64,000 nt of DNA from Verrucomicrobiota bacterium (GCA_016235555.1 JACRKC010000006.1:1-64000); one strand, 5' to 3'; shown: positions 44,019 through 53,400, counted from the stretch's first letter. Program-made: numbers and translations. Notes: generated by a model from the letters alone, not told the origin.

Positions 44019-46774
44019 TAGAATCTATACGTCGTCGTCAGAAAGCAGGCACGGGGCTGGACGGGGACGTATTGGAGCATCGTGTCGTGGCCGGTGGCGG
44101 GGAGGGACGTGTAGCTCTGGCGGTCGCCGGGATTGATGCCCCAGCCGCGCCACGTCATCACGCCTTCGGTGTCGGTCACGTTGTTGACGTTGAGGGTGAG
44201 AGACCACTTCCGGTTGATCGTGTAGCCGGTGCCGAAGTCGAACTGGTTGAAGCGCGGGAGGATGATCACGTTGGCGGCGTTGCCGGCGCGCTGGCCCATG
44301 TGGCGCCAGGAGAGATTGGCGAAGAACTTCGGCGTGCGGTAGCTGAGCGTTTCGTTGAAGATGAAGTCGGGATTGTTGTCCGACTTTCTCCCCGAGAAAT
44401 CGAGGTAGCTGTCGTCCTGCGAGCCGTTGGCGCCGGCGACGAAGATTTTCCAGACGGTGTTCGTCGACCACTGCTTCGTGAACACGGAGCGCAGACTCCA
44501 GCGATCGCTAATGCGGAACTGGCCTTCGAGTTCGAGGCCGTAGGAGGTGACGGCGTTGTAGATCGGGTCCGGGAAATAGGGCGTGACGCCGTCGGCTTCG
44601 GTGGCCTGCGTGATCGCGAGCACGTGGCCGAGCTGCGTCCAGAACGGCGTGGCGGTGAGGGTGACGCGGGGCGTTTTCCAGCGGTAGCCGAGCTCGGCCT
44701 GGAGGACGGTTTGCGCGCGGGGCTTCAGGTTATCGAGACGGAACTGGGAGGTGTAGTTACGGAAGAAACCGTAGTCGGGCGCCTTCTGGCCGTCGGCGAA
44801 GCGGACGTAGAACGAGTGTTCGTTGTTGATGACGAAATTGCCGGCGCCGGACCAAGAGAAGGACTTGATGGATTTGTCGAAGGCCCATTTGGCGGCGGGA
44901 TTCGGCGCCGTGAAACGGTTGTCCGCCATCGTGAAGATATCGCCGTCGGCGCCGCCGTAGGTCGGGTCCCAGTTGCCGCGTGCGTTTTGCACGCCGGCCT
45001 GGTTGAAGCCCTTCACCGCGAAGCTTTCGGCGCGGAAGCCCCAGTCGAGGGTGAGCCGCTGGTTCACGTCCCACTTGTGCCCGAAGAAATACGCGAGCTG
45101 GCGCGCAATGGCTTTGTCGCGCGTGTAGCCGACGCCGAGCGCGGTGAAGCCCTCGGGGTTGGTGAGCAGGACGGGTTTGCCGCCGAAGCCGGCGATGGCG
45201 GTGAGCGCGGCGGCGGGCGTGCCAGCGGGGGCGTTGCCGGTGGTGGCGGGAATCCAAAGGATGCCGAGGGGCTGCGGCTGCTCGACGAGGGGGGCGGCGG
45301 TGCGGCCGCCGCTCGACTGGCGGTCGGAGATGCCCGAGTAGCCGAAGAAACCGCCGGCGGTGAAGGTCATCTTCCCGAGGCGTTTCGTGAACGAGAGCCG
45401 GTCCATGATCTCGTTGATGTGCTCGTTGGCGGTGCGGCCGACGTTGGTCCAAAGGGCGTTGGGCAGGATCTGCTGGTTGGGCAGCGCGGCGAAGCGGACG
45501 ACGAGGCCGGCGTTGTTGAGCGCGTTCGCGTTGACGGTAAAGTTGCCGTTGGAGGTGACCTCGGCGGCGATGTTGCCGTTCTGGCGGTCGAAGAAGCGAT
45601 AGGTGCCGGCGGGGATCCGGCCGTTCTGGCCGCCGCCGCTGAACTGGATCGACATCGTCGAAAAGAAATTCGGCCAGTCGAGCGAGCGGGGCGTGACGCC
45701 GGAGGAGGAGTTCCAGTCGGCCCAGTTGCGGGCGAAGCGGAGGTTGTGGTTCACGGACCAGCCGTCGCCGAACTCGTGCTTCCATTCGGCGCCGACGTAG
45801 CGCTGGCGCGAACGCACGGCGTCGGTGGTGTCGAAGGTGTTGAGCTGCGTCTCGGTCTCGCGCGGGTATTGGAACTTGGTTTTCGGATGCAGATTCGTGC
45901 TGAAGCGGCTGAGGCCGGGATACTGCTTCGGGTTCGCGGGATCGCGGGCGAGCAGGTATTCATACCAGTGGTTCCGGTCGTCGAGGAACTTGCCGTAGAG
46001 CTTGAGCGAGCCGTGGCCGTAGTCCTTCGAGAGGTTGCCGCGGACGTCGAAGCCGTTGTTCATCGGCCAGCCGTCGGGCGGGCGGTGGCCCTCGGCGTAG
46101 CGGTAGAAGCCGCCGACGGCATAGGTCCAGCCCTGCTTGCCGAGCGGTCCGCCGAACGAGAGATCGGTGCGCAGGTGCGGTGACTGGCGGCCCTCAAGGC
46201 CCGTGCGCGTGCGGACCTCGCCGCCGAAACGCGACGGGCCGGTGCGGCTGATGTAGTTGAAGGCGCCGCCGGGAGAGTTGGACGACGTGATGGAGGCGCT
46301 GCCGCCGCGGACGGCTTCGAGGCGGTTGAGCATGCCGTCGGGGCGGTTGAAGTAGCCGGAGCCGTAGTTGCCGAAGCTGACGTTGGTGAACGGCAGGCCG
46401 TCCTCCTGCATGGAGACGTAGTAGGTGCCCGTGGCGCCGTCGGAGCTGTCGGCGGAGACGCCGCGCGAGTAGACCATGCCGCGGATCTCGCCGAGGGAGG
46501 AATTGACGAACACGCCGGCGACGTTGAGCAGAAGATCGTCGGCGCTGAGCGGCACCTGCTCGATCATGAAGTCCGAGCTGAGCGTGGTGATCGCGGTGGT
46601 GGCCTTGCGGGCCTCGGTGGCGTTGAAGACGCCGGTGACGACGAACTCCTCGAGTTTGACGGAGCCGTCTTTGTCCGGCTTCGCGGCGGGCGGGGTGGAG
46701 CTCGGGGCGGTCTGGGCGATGAGCGCGGGCAGGGACGCAAAAGCCAGCGCGAGAGACGCGGTTCGAATCGTCAT
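44018..46774 (-). CDS. TonB-dependent receptor
   Basis: 918 residues with a signal peptide (~1-21, ALIAQ). A TonB-box-like LEEFVVTGV precedes the plug (LLNVAGVFVNSSLGEIRGMV, EDGLPFTNVSFG, LEAVRGGSASITSSNSPGGA). The barrel ends CFLTTTYRF with a terminal Phe. No N-terminal extra domain. The plug pattern is that of large carbohydrate-type receptors in this phylum. The alginate lyase gene lies upstream on the same strand, separated by a P3 element, so a role in uptake of uronate oligosaccharides is possible but unproven. Confidence 0.9.
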   Translation of the reverse strand: MTIRTASLALAFASLPALIAQTAPSSTPPAAKPDKDGSVKLEEFVVTGVFNATEARKATTAITTLSSDFMIEQVPLSADDLLLNVAGVFVNSSLGEIRGMVYSRGVSADSSDGATGTYYVSMQEDGLPFTNVSFGNYGSGYFNRPDGMLNRLEAVRGGSASITSSNSPGGAFNYISRTGPSRFGGEVRTRTGLEGRQSPHLRTDLSFGGPLGKQGWTYAVGGFYRYAEGHRPPDGWPMNNGFDVRGNLSKDYGHGSLKLYGKFLDDRNHWYEYLLARDPANPKQYPGLSRFSTNLHPKTKFQYPRETETQLNTFDTTDAVRSRQRYVGAEWKHEFGDGWSVNHNLRFARNWADWNSSSGVTPRSLDWPNFFSTMSIQFSGGGQNGRIPAGTYRFFDRQNGNIAAEVTSNGNFTVNANALNNAGLVVRFAALPNQQILPNALWTNVGRTANEHINEIMDRLSFTKRLGKMTFTAGGFFGYSGISDRQSSGGRTAAPLVEQPQPLGILWIPATTGNAPAGTPAAALTAIAGFGGKPVLLTNPEGFTALGVGYTRDKAIARQLAYFFGHKWDVNQRLTLDWGFRAESFAVKGFNQAGVQNARGNWDPTYGGADGDIFTMADNRFTAPNPAAKWAFDKSIKSFSWSGAGNFVINNEHSFYVRFADGQKAPDYGFFRNYTSQFRLDNLKPRAQTVLQAELGYRWKTPRVTLTATPFWTQLGHVLAITQATEADGVTPYFPDPIYNAVTSYGLELEGQFRISDRWSLRSVFTKQWSTNTVWKIFVAGANGSQDDSYLDFSGRKSDNNPDFIFNETLSYRTPKFFANLSWRHMGQRAGNAANVIILPRFNQFDFGTGYTINRKWSLTLNVNNVTDTEGVMTWRGWGINPGDRQSYTSLPATGHDTMLQYVPVQPRACFLTTTYRF

Positions 46775-46842
46775 CGGTTGGGGCAGGGGTTTGCGGCACG
46801 AAATACCCGAATGACGCAGAGGGAAACAGAAATCTAAGTGCG

Positions 46843-46978
46843 GAGCGAAAAGGGGTGCATCTCAGTTTCTTGCCGTCCGGCGGGAGCGACGGAGCGGCGG
46901 TTTTCAACCGCCGAGCTTGGGCGCTTGGAAAAGCGACCCTCCGCGGTGCAAGAAAGTGAGATGCACCCGAGCGAAAAG
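46843..46978. mobile_element. P3 miniature hairpin transposon, copy 1 (10-bp target duplication)
   Basis: Element 46,853-46,968 (116 bp). Termini GGGTGCATCTCAGTTTCTTG and CAAGAAAGTGAGATGCACCC are inverted. GAGCGAAAAG is duplicated at 46,843-46,852 and 46,969-46,978. The interior contains its own hairpin (GGCGGTTTTCAACCGCC) and differs entirely from that of copy 2. No coding capacity. Confidence 0.85.
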
Positions 46979-47032
46979 CGCGACCGATGCCGCGTGGTCC
47001 GCGCTGCCGCCCGCCGCGAATCCGCGAAACGA

Positions 47033-48181
47033 TCAACGCCGGTCCACGCCAGCCGCGCCCACGTCGCCGTGCGTCAGCGTTTCCCACACCATGTGGTTGA
47101 GGTCCGCGCCCGTGGGGCGATTGGTCGGCAACACCCGGGCCATCCGGGGCAGACTTTGCCCGAGGCGATGGTGGAAATGGTTGTAGGCGATTTCCCACGT
47201 GGGCTGCAGCGCCATCTCGAGGTCCGGCGGCGGCTTTGCGGCGTTGGGCACGAGAAACTGCGCCTGGAACTCCATCGCCGCCGTGATGCGCCGGCCTGCC
47301 TCGGCGTAGAGATCGAGCCCCTGCTGGCGGGCGGTTTCGGCCGCGTTGACGATCGAGGCAAACCCCATGTTCGCGTGATGCGGATCGCGCATCGACTCCT
47401 GCAACAACCCGTCGACGAGCGCGGTGCCCTTGCCCTTGTTGGTCCAGCGCGCGGTGTCGCGCGTGCCGTTGGGCGGTGCGACGGGCTGCGGGCCGTCGCT
47501 CGCGAGATAGATGTAGGCCGGCGTGCGGGCGCGCCACATCTTCACGCCGGCCTCGTAGAGCGCGCGATCGCTGCAGAACACGCCCACGTTGATCAGCGCC
47601 TCCGCCATCGCGAGTTCCTTGTTCCCGTTCTCGACCGAGCCGCCGATGATCGAGGGCACGTATTGCTCGCGGAGCATTTTTTCGAAACGCGCGATGTCTT
47701 CCGGCGCCCAGAACACCGACGTGTGCCGGATGAGCTCCGCGGCGCGCGGCCAGACCGAGGCGGACCACGCGGCCTGGATGGGGCCGTTGGCGAGTGTGTG
47801 CCCGCCGGTCAGCGTGCCGGACCACGCATTCATGATGCGGATGGCGTTGCGGGCGTAGCGCTCCTGACCGGTGAGGCACCACGCGAGTGCCTGCGAGTAG
47901 GCGGCGGTGGCGTCGCGGCGTTCGTCCTTGCAACCCAGGTCCGGGCGGGAATTCGAGCCGCACTCGACCTTCGCCCGCGGGCTCGGCGCGTAGTCGAGCG
48001 CCGCCAGCGGGCTCGCGAGCAGCGCGGCAAACGCCGTCTTCTGCGGCTCGGTGCCCGCCGCGACGCGCTGCTTGAGCAGGTCGAGCTGGGCGCGATTGAG
48101 CAGGATGCCCGGATGGCGAAAATCGTCGGCGCGGGCGGCCAGCGCCAGCGCGGCGAGAAGGAGAAGCGTGACGCAACGCAT
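47033..48181 (-). CDS. Secreted alginate-lyase-family protein
   Basis: 382 residues from the ATG at 48181; the signal peptide is ~1-18 (ALAARA). The (alpha/alpha) toroid of PF05426-type alginate lyases is recognisable: FRHPGILLNRAQLDLLKQRV, a Trp/Ser/Thr-rich stretch at GHTLANGPIQAAWSASVWPR, the conserved GGSVENGNKELAMAEALINV, WTNKGKGTAL, and C-terminal PTWEIAYNHFHHRLG with His residues suited to beta-elimination. It would cleave alginate or a related uronate polymer in the periplasm or outside. Divergent from the sugar-isomerase-like gene and upstream of a TonB receptor. Confidence 0.82.
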   Translation of the reverse strand: MRCVTLLLLAALALAARADDFRHPGILLNRAQLDLLKQRVAAGTEPQKTAFAALLASPLAALDYAPSPRAKVECGSNSRPDLGCKDERRDATAAYSQALAWCLTGQERYARNAIRIMNAWSGTLTGGHTLANGPIQAAWSASVWPRAAELIRHTSVFWAPEDIARFEKMLREQYVPSIIGGSVENGNKELAMAEALINVGVFCSDRALYEAGVKMWRARTPAYIYLASDGPQPVAPPNGTRDTARWTNKGKGTALVDGLLQESMRDPHHANMGFASIVNAAETARQQGLDLYAEAGRRITAAMEFQAQFLVPNAAKPPPDLEMALQPTWEIAYNHFHHRLGQSLPRMARVLPTNRPTGADLNHMVWETLTHGDVGAAGVDRR

Positions 48182-48286
48182 GGAGATTTGCTCAACGTAA
48201 TAGCTCGGCCGCGTCCGATCGAGACACCACGCCGCCAATTTGTCCGAATTGCAGCCGACCGCGCTATTCCCTTATCGAATCCTCGC
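48182..48286. other. Divergent promoter region
   Basis: 105 bp between the alginate lyase and the sugar-isomerase-like gene, both facing outwards. No repeat element here. No clear consensus promoter or operator was recognised. Confidence 0.4.
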
Positions 48287-49273
48287 ATGACCCCGCCCCC
48301 TTCCCGTCGCGCTTTTCTTAAGACCGCCGCCCTTCTGCCGCTCGCGGCCGCTACTGGCGCCACGACCCGCGCCGCCGTCGAGCCGATCAAGCGCGTCGGT
48401 GGCCCCCATCTCAAGGTGTCCTGCAACGCCTACTCGTTTGCCAAGCTCCTCAACGACCACGCGCTGGGCCGCGGCCCCGGTCTCAGCCTCATCGGGCTCG
48501 CCGAATTTTGCGCGAAGCAGAACTTCGACGGCTTCGATCCCACCGGCTACTATTTCCCCGGCTATCGCGACCGGAAGATTCCCAGCGACAAGTTCGTCTT
48601 CGAGCTCCGCCGCCGCGCGTTCGACCTCGGTCTCGGTGTGAGCGGCACGGGCGTGGGCAACAACTTCACCGTCGCCGACAAGGCCGCACGCGCCAAGGAC
48701 GTCGACTGGATCAAGCAGTGGTGCGAAGTCGCCGCGAAGCTCGGCGCTCCGGTCATCCGCGTGTTTGCCGACACCCAGATGCGCGCGCAGACGTGGGAGA
48801 CGGTCTCCAACGGCGCGAAACGCGACGAGGTCGAGCAGTGGATCGCCGACGACATCCGCACCTGCGCCGAGCACGCCGCGAAATTCGGCGTGATCATCGG
48901 CGTGCAGAACCACGGCGACTTCATCAAGACCGCCGCCGATCTCATCTCGCTGATCAAGCGCGTCGACTCGCCCGCATGCGGCGCGATCGTCGACACGGGG
49001 TATTTTCGCGCGCCCGACGTCTATGCCGAGATGGCCAAGGCCGCGCCCTACGCCGTGAACTGGCAGGTGAAGCAAAGCCCGTTCGGCGTCGAAAAGGAGG
49101 CCGAGGCGCCCACCGACCTGAAACGCCTGCTCCGCATCGTGCGTGCTTCCGGCTACCGCGGCTATCTTCCCATCGAGACCCTCTCGCCACGCGGCGGAGG
49201 CAACTACGACCCGTTCACCGTCGTGCCCAAATTCCTCGCCGAGCTCCGCCAGGCGATCGCCGAGACCGCATGA
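48287..49273 (+). CDS. Tat-exported xylose-isomerase-like TIM-barrel protein
   Basis: 328 residues from the ATG at 48287. A twin-arginine signal (SRRAFLKTAALLPLAAATGA) precedes a sugar phosphate isomerase/epimerase domain: LAEFCAKQNFDGFDPTGYYF, VIRVFADTQMR, AKFGVIIGVQNHGDF (metal/substrate His), GAIVDTGYF and GYLPIETLSPRGG with the C-terminal Glu ligand. Such exported AP-endonuclease-2-fold proteins are usually linked to sugar or inositol catabolism. Its stop overlaps the start of the DUF1080 gene (ATGA), so they are co-translated; the pair is very common in Verrucomicrobia and Planctomycetes. Reaction unknown. Confidence 0.88.
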   Translation: MTPPPSRRAFLKTAALLPLAAATGATTRAAVEPIKRVGGPHLKVSCNAYSFAKLLNDHALGRGPGLSLIGLAEFCAKQNFDGFDPTGYYFPGYRDRKIPSDKFVFELRRRAFDLGLGVSGTGVGNNFTVADKAARAKDVDWIKQWCEVAAKLGAPVIRVFADTQMRAQTWETVSNGAKRDEVEQWIADDIRTCAEHAAKFGVIIGVQNHGDFIKTAADLISLIKRVDSPACGAIVDTGYFRAPDVYAEMAKAAPYAVNWQVKQSPFGVEKEAEAPTDLKRLLRIVRASGYRGYLPIETLSPRGGGNYDPFTVVPKFLAELRQAIAETA

Positions 49274-50037
49274 ATTCGCCCGCAAAATTTTTCCTCGTTG
49301 CCGGTTTGTTCGCCGCCGCACTGGGTGCGGCGGAAGAGAAGGCCGCCACCTTCGTCCCCGCCAGGCCCGGCACGCAGCCCGCCACCCCCGAACCCCCGAC
49401 GCTCGGGGCCAAACCGCCGCCGGGCGCGATCGTGCTCTTCGACGGCCGCACGCTCGACGCGTGGGCGAAGAAGGCCGGCAAGGACTGGCTCAAGGAGGAT
49501 GGCCCCGCGCAATGGAAACTGGTCGACCCGCTCGACAAGCTCGGGGCAGGCGGTGGCGCCGTCGAAATCGTGCCCGGCACCGACTGCCTCATCACGCACC
49601 GGAAATTCGGCGACTGTCGCGTGCACCTCGAGTTCCGCACGCTCGGCGCGCCTACGAACAGCGGCGTCTATTTTCAGACCCGCTACGAAGTCGATCTTAA
49701 CGAGACCTTCGGCCGCACCGACGGCAACCCGTGCGGCAACCTCGGCAACTGCACGCCGAAAACTTCACCGCTGAAAATCCGCGCTTCGCGCCCGCCGCTC
49801 GTGTGGCAGACGCTCGACGTCGACTTTCGGGCGCCGCGCTTCGACGCCGCCGGCAAAAAGATCGCCCCCGCCCGTGCGACGGTCGTGCTCAACGGCGTCA
49901 CCCTCTACGACAACCAGGTCCTCGATCCACCCACCGGCGCCGCCGGCCGCCTCGGCGAAGCCCCCACCGGCCCGCTCATGCTGCAGGAGCACGGCGCGCC
50001 GGTGCAGTTTCGGAATATCTGGTTGGTGGAAAAGTAG
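49270..50037 (+). CDS. DUF1080 (3-keto-disaccharide hydrolase-like) secreted protein
   Basis: 255 residues from the ATG at 49270, overlapping the previous stop. A signal peptide (~1-20) is followed by the family opening GAIVLFDGRTLDAWAKKAGK, then ITHRKFGDCRVHLEFRTLGA, NSGVYFQTRYEVDL and LMLQEHGAPVQFRNIWLVEK. The fold is a concanavalin-like beta-jellyroll. Some members hydrolyse 3-keto-disaccharides and others have unknown activity. With the isomerase-like gene it forms a two-gene unit for an exported sugar step. The TAG stop is the first part of the P11 hairpin arm. Confidence 0.88.
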   Translation: MNSPAKFFLVAGLFAAALGAAEEKAATFVPARPGTQPATPEPPTLGAKPPPGAIVLFDGRTLDAWAKKAGKDWLKEDGPAQWKLVDPLDKLGAGGGAVEIVPGTDCLITHRKFGDCRVHLEFRTLGAPTNSGVYFQTRYEVDLNETFGRTDGNPCGNLGNCTPKTSPLKIRASRPPLVWQTLDVDFRAPRFDAAGKKIAPARATVVLNGVTLYDNQVLDPPTGAAGRLGEAPTGPLMLQEHGAPVQFRNIWLVEK

Positions 50038-50093
50038 AGCAGCGCTTCAGCCCGCACCCGGAGATCGTGAAAGTGCGGGCTGAACCACCGCAC
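50036..50093. repeat. Family P11 hairpin at a gene end
   Basis: Arms GCAGCGCTTCAGCCCGCAC and GTGCGGGCTGAACCACCGC. The motif begins at the TAG stop of the DUF1080 gene (AAGTAGAGCAGC). The same arrangement (AAGTAGCGCGGTGC) occurs at 55,016. Confidence 0.8.
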
Positions 50094-50139
50094 GACCTGT
50101 CTGAAAAACCTTCCCCGCGCTATTACCTTTCTGTCTCGC

Positions 50140-50445
50140 ATGAAAAAATCCCTGCTCCTCGTCGCGCTCGCGACGTCATCCGCGTTGATCGCCCAGCCCG
50201 CGCCCGGACCCAAGGCCCGCATTTTCGCCAAATACGATACCAACAAGAATGGCGTAATCGACGGCGACGAAGTCGAGGCCGTGCGCAAGGCTTTTGCCGC
50301 CGACCCGAAGGGTGAGTTTGCGCGCTACGACACCGATCACGACGGCAAGTTGAGCGACAAGGAAATCGCCGACCTCAAGCCGCCGGGCGCCAAGAAAGCC
50401 GGCGAGAAAAAGAACGGCGGAAAAAAGAAAGCCGACACGAAGTAA
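50140..50445 (+). CDS. Secreted two-EF-hand protein
   Basis: 101 residues with a signal peptide (~1-19, SSALIAQ). Two calcium loops are intact: D-T-N-K-N-G-V-I-D-G-D-E and D-T-D-H-D-G-K-L-S-D-K-E, each preceded by a helix (RIFAKY, EFARY). The C-terminus is Lys-rich (KKAGEKKNGGKKK). It lies 72 bp upstream of a TonB receptor on the same strand. In the 27,573 gene an EF-hand of the same NKNG type is fused to a receptor, hinting at a functional link between calcium loops and these receptors. Confidence 0.85.
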   Translation: MKKSLLLVALATSSALIAQPAPGPKARIFAKYDTNKNGVIDGDEVEAVRKAFAADPKGEFARYDTDHDGKLSDKEIADLKPPGAKKAGEKKNGGKKKADTK

Positions 50446-50517
50446 CGCCTTCATCAGGGCGCTGCTCGTCGGCGCCCGCCCGCGTCGGAGAACGACGATC
50501 CGCTCAACCCGAACCCC

Positions 50518-52734
50518 ATGCATTCCACCGCTCGACTCGCCGTGCTCGCAATCGCGGGCTGCGTGCTGACCTCCACCGCGCTCGCGCAGGCCGCGCGCCC
50601 CGCGCCCGCCGCCACCAAACCCGAGGACACCGTCCTCCTCTCCGAATTCACCGTGAAGGAGAGCTCCGCCGTCGGCTACGTCGCCTCTGAATCGATCACC
50701 GGCACGCGGGTGGCGACCCAGATCAAGGATCTGCCGTTCAGCGTGAGCGTGATCACGAGCGAGTTCATGCAGGACTTCGACCTGTTCGACCTCGCGGGCG
50801 ATCTCGCCTACACGGCGAACCTCAACGGCGTCGATACGCAGGGCAACGCCAACCTCCGCGGCTACGGCGCGACCTTCCAGCTCCGCAACGGCTTCTACCG
50901 CCTCGGCCTCAGCGACCGCGCCAACACTGATCGCATCGAAGTCATCAAGGGCCCCAACGCCGCCATCTACGGCTCCACTTCGCCGGCCGGCCTCGTCAAT
51001 TTCGTCTCGAAGAAGCCGCGCTTCGACACGTGGTCCGAACGCCTCTCGCTCACGACCGGCAGCCTCGATCTGTTCCGCGGCGAGTTGTCGGTCAACACGC
51101 CGCTCGGCTCGCTCGGCGGCGTGAAATTTGCCCAGCTCTTCACCGCCGAGGCCACCAACGTCGGCTCGGAGACGGACTTCGCGTTCAACCGCAACCGTCT
51201 CCTGAGCGAGAGCATCACCGCGAAATTCCGCGACGGCAGCACGCTCAACTTCGAGGTCGAGTGGTCCAAGCGCCGGGCCACGCCTGCAACCTCCGCCGTG
51301 CCGTTCGAATACAACGCCACCACGCGGGTCTATTCCTCCATCGTGCGCCGCGACCTCGCGCACTTCAGCCAGGGCGGCCCCGACTCGGTGGCGAATCGCG
51401 AGCTCACGAGCGCCTACCTCACGTTCGACAAGCGCTTCAACCGCGTGTGGTCCACCCACGCCGGCGCCTACGCCTACGGGCGCCACGCGTTCAACTTCAA
51501 CAACGGATCCAACGACCAGTTTGATCCACGCACCGGCCGCTTCGGCCGCGGCAACGTCATCGTCGATCCGCTCAACGAGGACGGCGGTGGCGTGCAGATC
51601 GACACGCTCGCCGACTACGCCGCGTTTGGCGGCAACGTGCAGAACAAGACCCTGCTCACGCTCGATTGGTCGCAGAACTGGCGCTACCGCGAGCAGCGCA
51701 GCCCCAACACGCGCGTCTGGACGATCACCGGCGTGACGCTCACCAACCCCGACTATTCGCTCCCGCCGCGCTGGGCGTTCAACGTCATCACGCGCCGCGA
51801 CAAAACGCGCTGGGACGTGAAGGGTTTTCTCCTTCGTCAGCAGAGCGCATTCCTCTCCGGCCGCCTGCTCGCCTTCGCCAGCCTGCGCCGCGACATCGTC
51901 ACCTACAACTTCACGTTCGGCGATCAGTTCAACCGCGCCGGCGGTGCCCTCGCCACGCGTGGCCTCGTGCAGCACTACACCGACACCGCGTGGTCGCCCA
52001 ACGTCGGCCTCAACTTCAAGGCGACGAGCAATATCTCCCTCTATGCGAGCCGCAGCCGCTCGTTTTCCCCGCAGGGCCAGGTGGCGCGCCTCGGCGAGCC
52101 GCACCTCGACAACGAGACCTCCGCCGGCTGGGATTACGGCGTGAAGGCCGCGTATCTGGACAACACCCTCGTGTTCACGCTCGGCGGCTTCTACATCGAC
52201 CGCAACGGCGTGAAGACCACGCAGCGCGATCCCGTCACCGGGCTCAACGAAACCGTGTCCGCCGGCAAGCAGCTCTCGCGCGGCGTGGAGTTCGAAGGCT
52301 CGTGGCGTGCCAGCGAGAGCCTCACGCTCACCGCGAGCTACGGCCACGTGAATGCCCGCATCCGCTACAACGGCAACGCCGTCACCGACATCGGCCGCCG
52401 CCCCGCGAGCGTGCCGGTCGAGCAAGGCAGCCTCGCGTGGAAATACTCCGTGCTGCGCGGCGCGCTGAAGGGCCTCGCGTGGAACGGCGGCGTGACCTCC
52501 TCGGGCGACGCGTATCCGAATTCCACGGCCACCGACGCCCGCCGCAACGTCGCCGCGCCCGGCTACTTCCTCGTGAACACCGGACTCGCCTACACGTGGA
52601 GCGCTGGCGAGCGCCGACTCCGCCAGACCGTGCGCGTCAGCGCGAAGAACCTGCTCAACCGCGACTACCTCGACCAGCGCGGCAATCTCGGAGCGGAGCG
52701 TGGCGTGTTCCTTGCCTACACCGTGGCCCGGTGA
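50518..52734 (+). CDS. TonB-dependent receptor, FhuE/siderophore-type plug
   Basis: 738 residues with a signal peptide (~1-23, STALAQ). LLSEFTVKESSAVGYVASES is TonB-box-like, followed by SITGTRVATQIKDLPFSVSV and the plug (NLRGYGATFQLRNGFYRLG, IEVIKGPNAAIYGSTSPAGL, NFVSKKPRF). The barrel ends RGVFLAYTVAR, unusually without a C-terminal Phe. The stop overlaps the GTG of the sigma gene by 4 nt (GTGA), so receptor and sigma factor are translationally coupled. It resembles the receptor at 7,667. Substrate unknown. Confidence 0.9.
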   Translation: MHSTARLAVLAIAGCVLTSTALAQAARPAPAATKPEDTVLLSEFTVKESSAVGYVASESITGTRVATQIKDLPFSVSVITSEFMQDFDLFDLAGDLAYTANLNGVDTQGNANLRGYGATFQLRNGFYRLGLSDRANTDRIEVIKGPNAAIYGSTSPAGLVNFVSKKPRFDTWSERLSLTTGSLDLFRGELSVNTPLGSLGGVKFAQLFTAEATNVGSETDFAFNRNRLLSESITAKFRDGSTLNFEVEWSKRRATPATSAVPFEYNATTRVYSSIVRRDLAHFSQGGPDSVANRELTSAYLTFDKRFNRVWSTHAGAYAYGRHAFNFNNGSNDQFDPRTGRFGRGNVIVDPLNEDGGGVQIDTLADYAAFGGNVQNKTLLTLDWSQNWRYREQRSPNTRVWTITGVTLTNPDYSLPPRWAFNVITRRDKTRWDVKGFLLRQQSAFLSGRLLAFASLRRDIVTYNFTFGDQFNRAGGALATRGLVQHYTDTAWSPNVGLNFKATSNISLYASRSRSFSPQGQVARLGEPHLDNETSAGWDYGVKAAYLDNTLVFTLGGFYIDRNGVKTTQRDPVTGLNETVSAGKQLSRGVEFEGSWRASESLTLTASYGHVNARIRYNGNAVTDIGRRPASVPVEQGSLAWKYSVLRGALKGLAWNGGVTSSGDAYPNSTATDARRNVAAPGYFLVNTGLAYTWSAGERRLRQTVRVSAKNLLNRDYLDQRGNLGAERGVFLAYTVAR

Positions 52735-53306
52735 ACGCCGCTCCCGCCAGTCCCGTCGTGCCCCCTCCGCCGGAATCCGAAGGAGACAGCCGCAAGCGGC
52801 TCATGACGCTGATCACGCGGCATCAGCGCCAGATCTTCGCTTACATCTACACGCTCGTGCCCGACCGCCACGATGCCGAGGACCTGCTGCAGGAGACCAG
52901 CCTAGTCATCTGCGAGAAGTTCGACGAGTTCACGCCCGGCACCGACTTCGTGGCCTGGGCCTGCCAGATCGCGTGGTGGCGCATCCGCTACTCGCGGCAG
53001 AAATTCGCGCGCGCGAAGGTGGTGTTCGACGACGAACTGCTCGCCGCCGTCGCGCACACCGCGGGCGAGATGGCCGCGGAGCTCGACGAGCGCCATGTGG
53101 CCCTGGCCGGGTGCCTGCAAAAACTCTCGCCCCGCGATCGCGAGCTCGTGCTCACACGCTACGAGCCGGGCAGCGGGGTCGCCGAGGCTGCGCGCCGCAG
53201 CGGCCGTTCGATGGAGGCCGCCTACAAGGCACTCAACCGCCTGCGCAAACTGCTGCACGATTGCGTGACCCACCAGCTTGCGCACCAACGGGGAGGCACC
53301 GCATGA
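52731..53306 (+). CDS. Sigma-70 factor, Rhodopirellula/Verrucomicrobium family
   Basis: 191 residues from the GTG at 52731; an internal ATG at 52803 would still include all conserved parts. Region 2 reads RHQRQIFAYIYTLVPDRHDA then EDLLQETSLVICEKFDEF and FVAWACQIAWWRIRYSRQK. Region 4 reads LSPRDRELVLTRYEPGSGVA then RSGRSMEAAYKALNRLRK. The TPGTDFVAWA sequence is diagnostic of this PVC-specific family, which is usually paired with a FecR-LamG gene, as here (53,416). The start overlaps the receptor stop. Confidence 0.88.
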   Translation: MNAAPASPVVPPPPESEGDSRKRLMTLITRHQRQIFAYIYTLVPDRHDAEDLLQETSLVICEKFDEFTPGTDFVAWACQIAWWRIRYSRQKFARAKVVFDDELLAAVAHTAGEMAAELDERHVALAGCLQKLSPRDRELVLTRYEPGSGVAEAARRSGRSMEAAYKALNRLRKLLHDCVTHQLAHQRGGTA

Positions 53307-53324
53307 ACCTTACGACCGCAAATT

Positions 53325-53400
53325 GTAGGAGCCTGCTTGCAGGCGATGGCTTGGGCAGGGACGCCCGCCGCTACGAATCGCCTGCAAGCAGACGCCTACC
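53325..53400. repeat. Family P10 hairpin
   Basis: Arms GTAGGAGCCTGCTTGCAGGC and GCCTGCAAGCAGACGCCTAC around the core GATGGCTTGGGCAGGGACGC, between the sigma and FecR-LamG genes. The transcript linking these genes would carry this hairpin. Confidence 0.8.

Noticed and set aside
46838-48286. Upstream extension of the sugar-isomerase-like frame through the alginate lyase gene
   Set aside because: It is antisense to a clear alginate lyase and lacks any motif. The Tat signal begins at 48,287.
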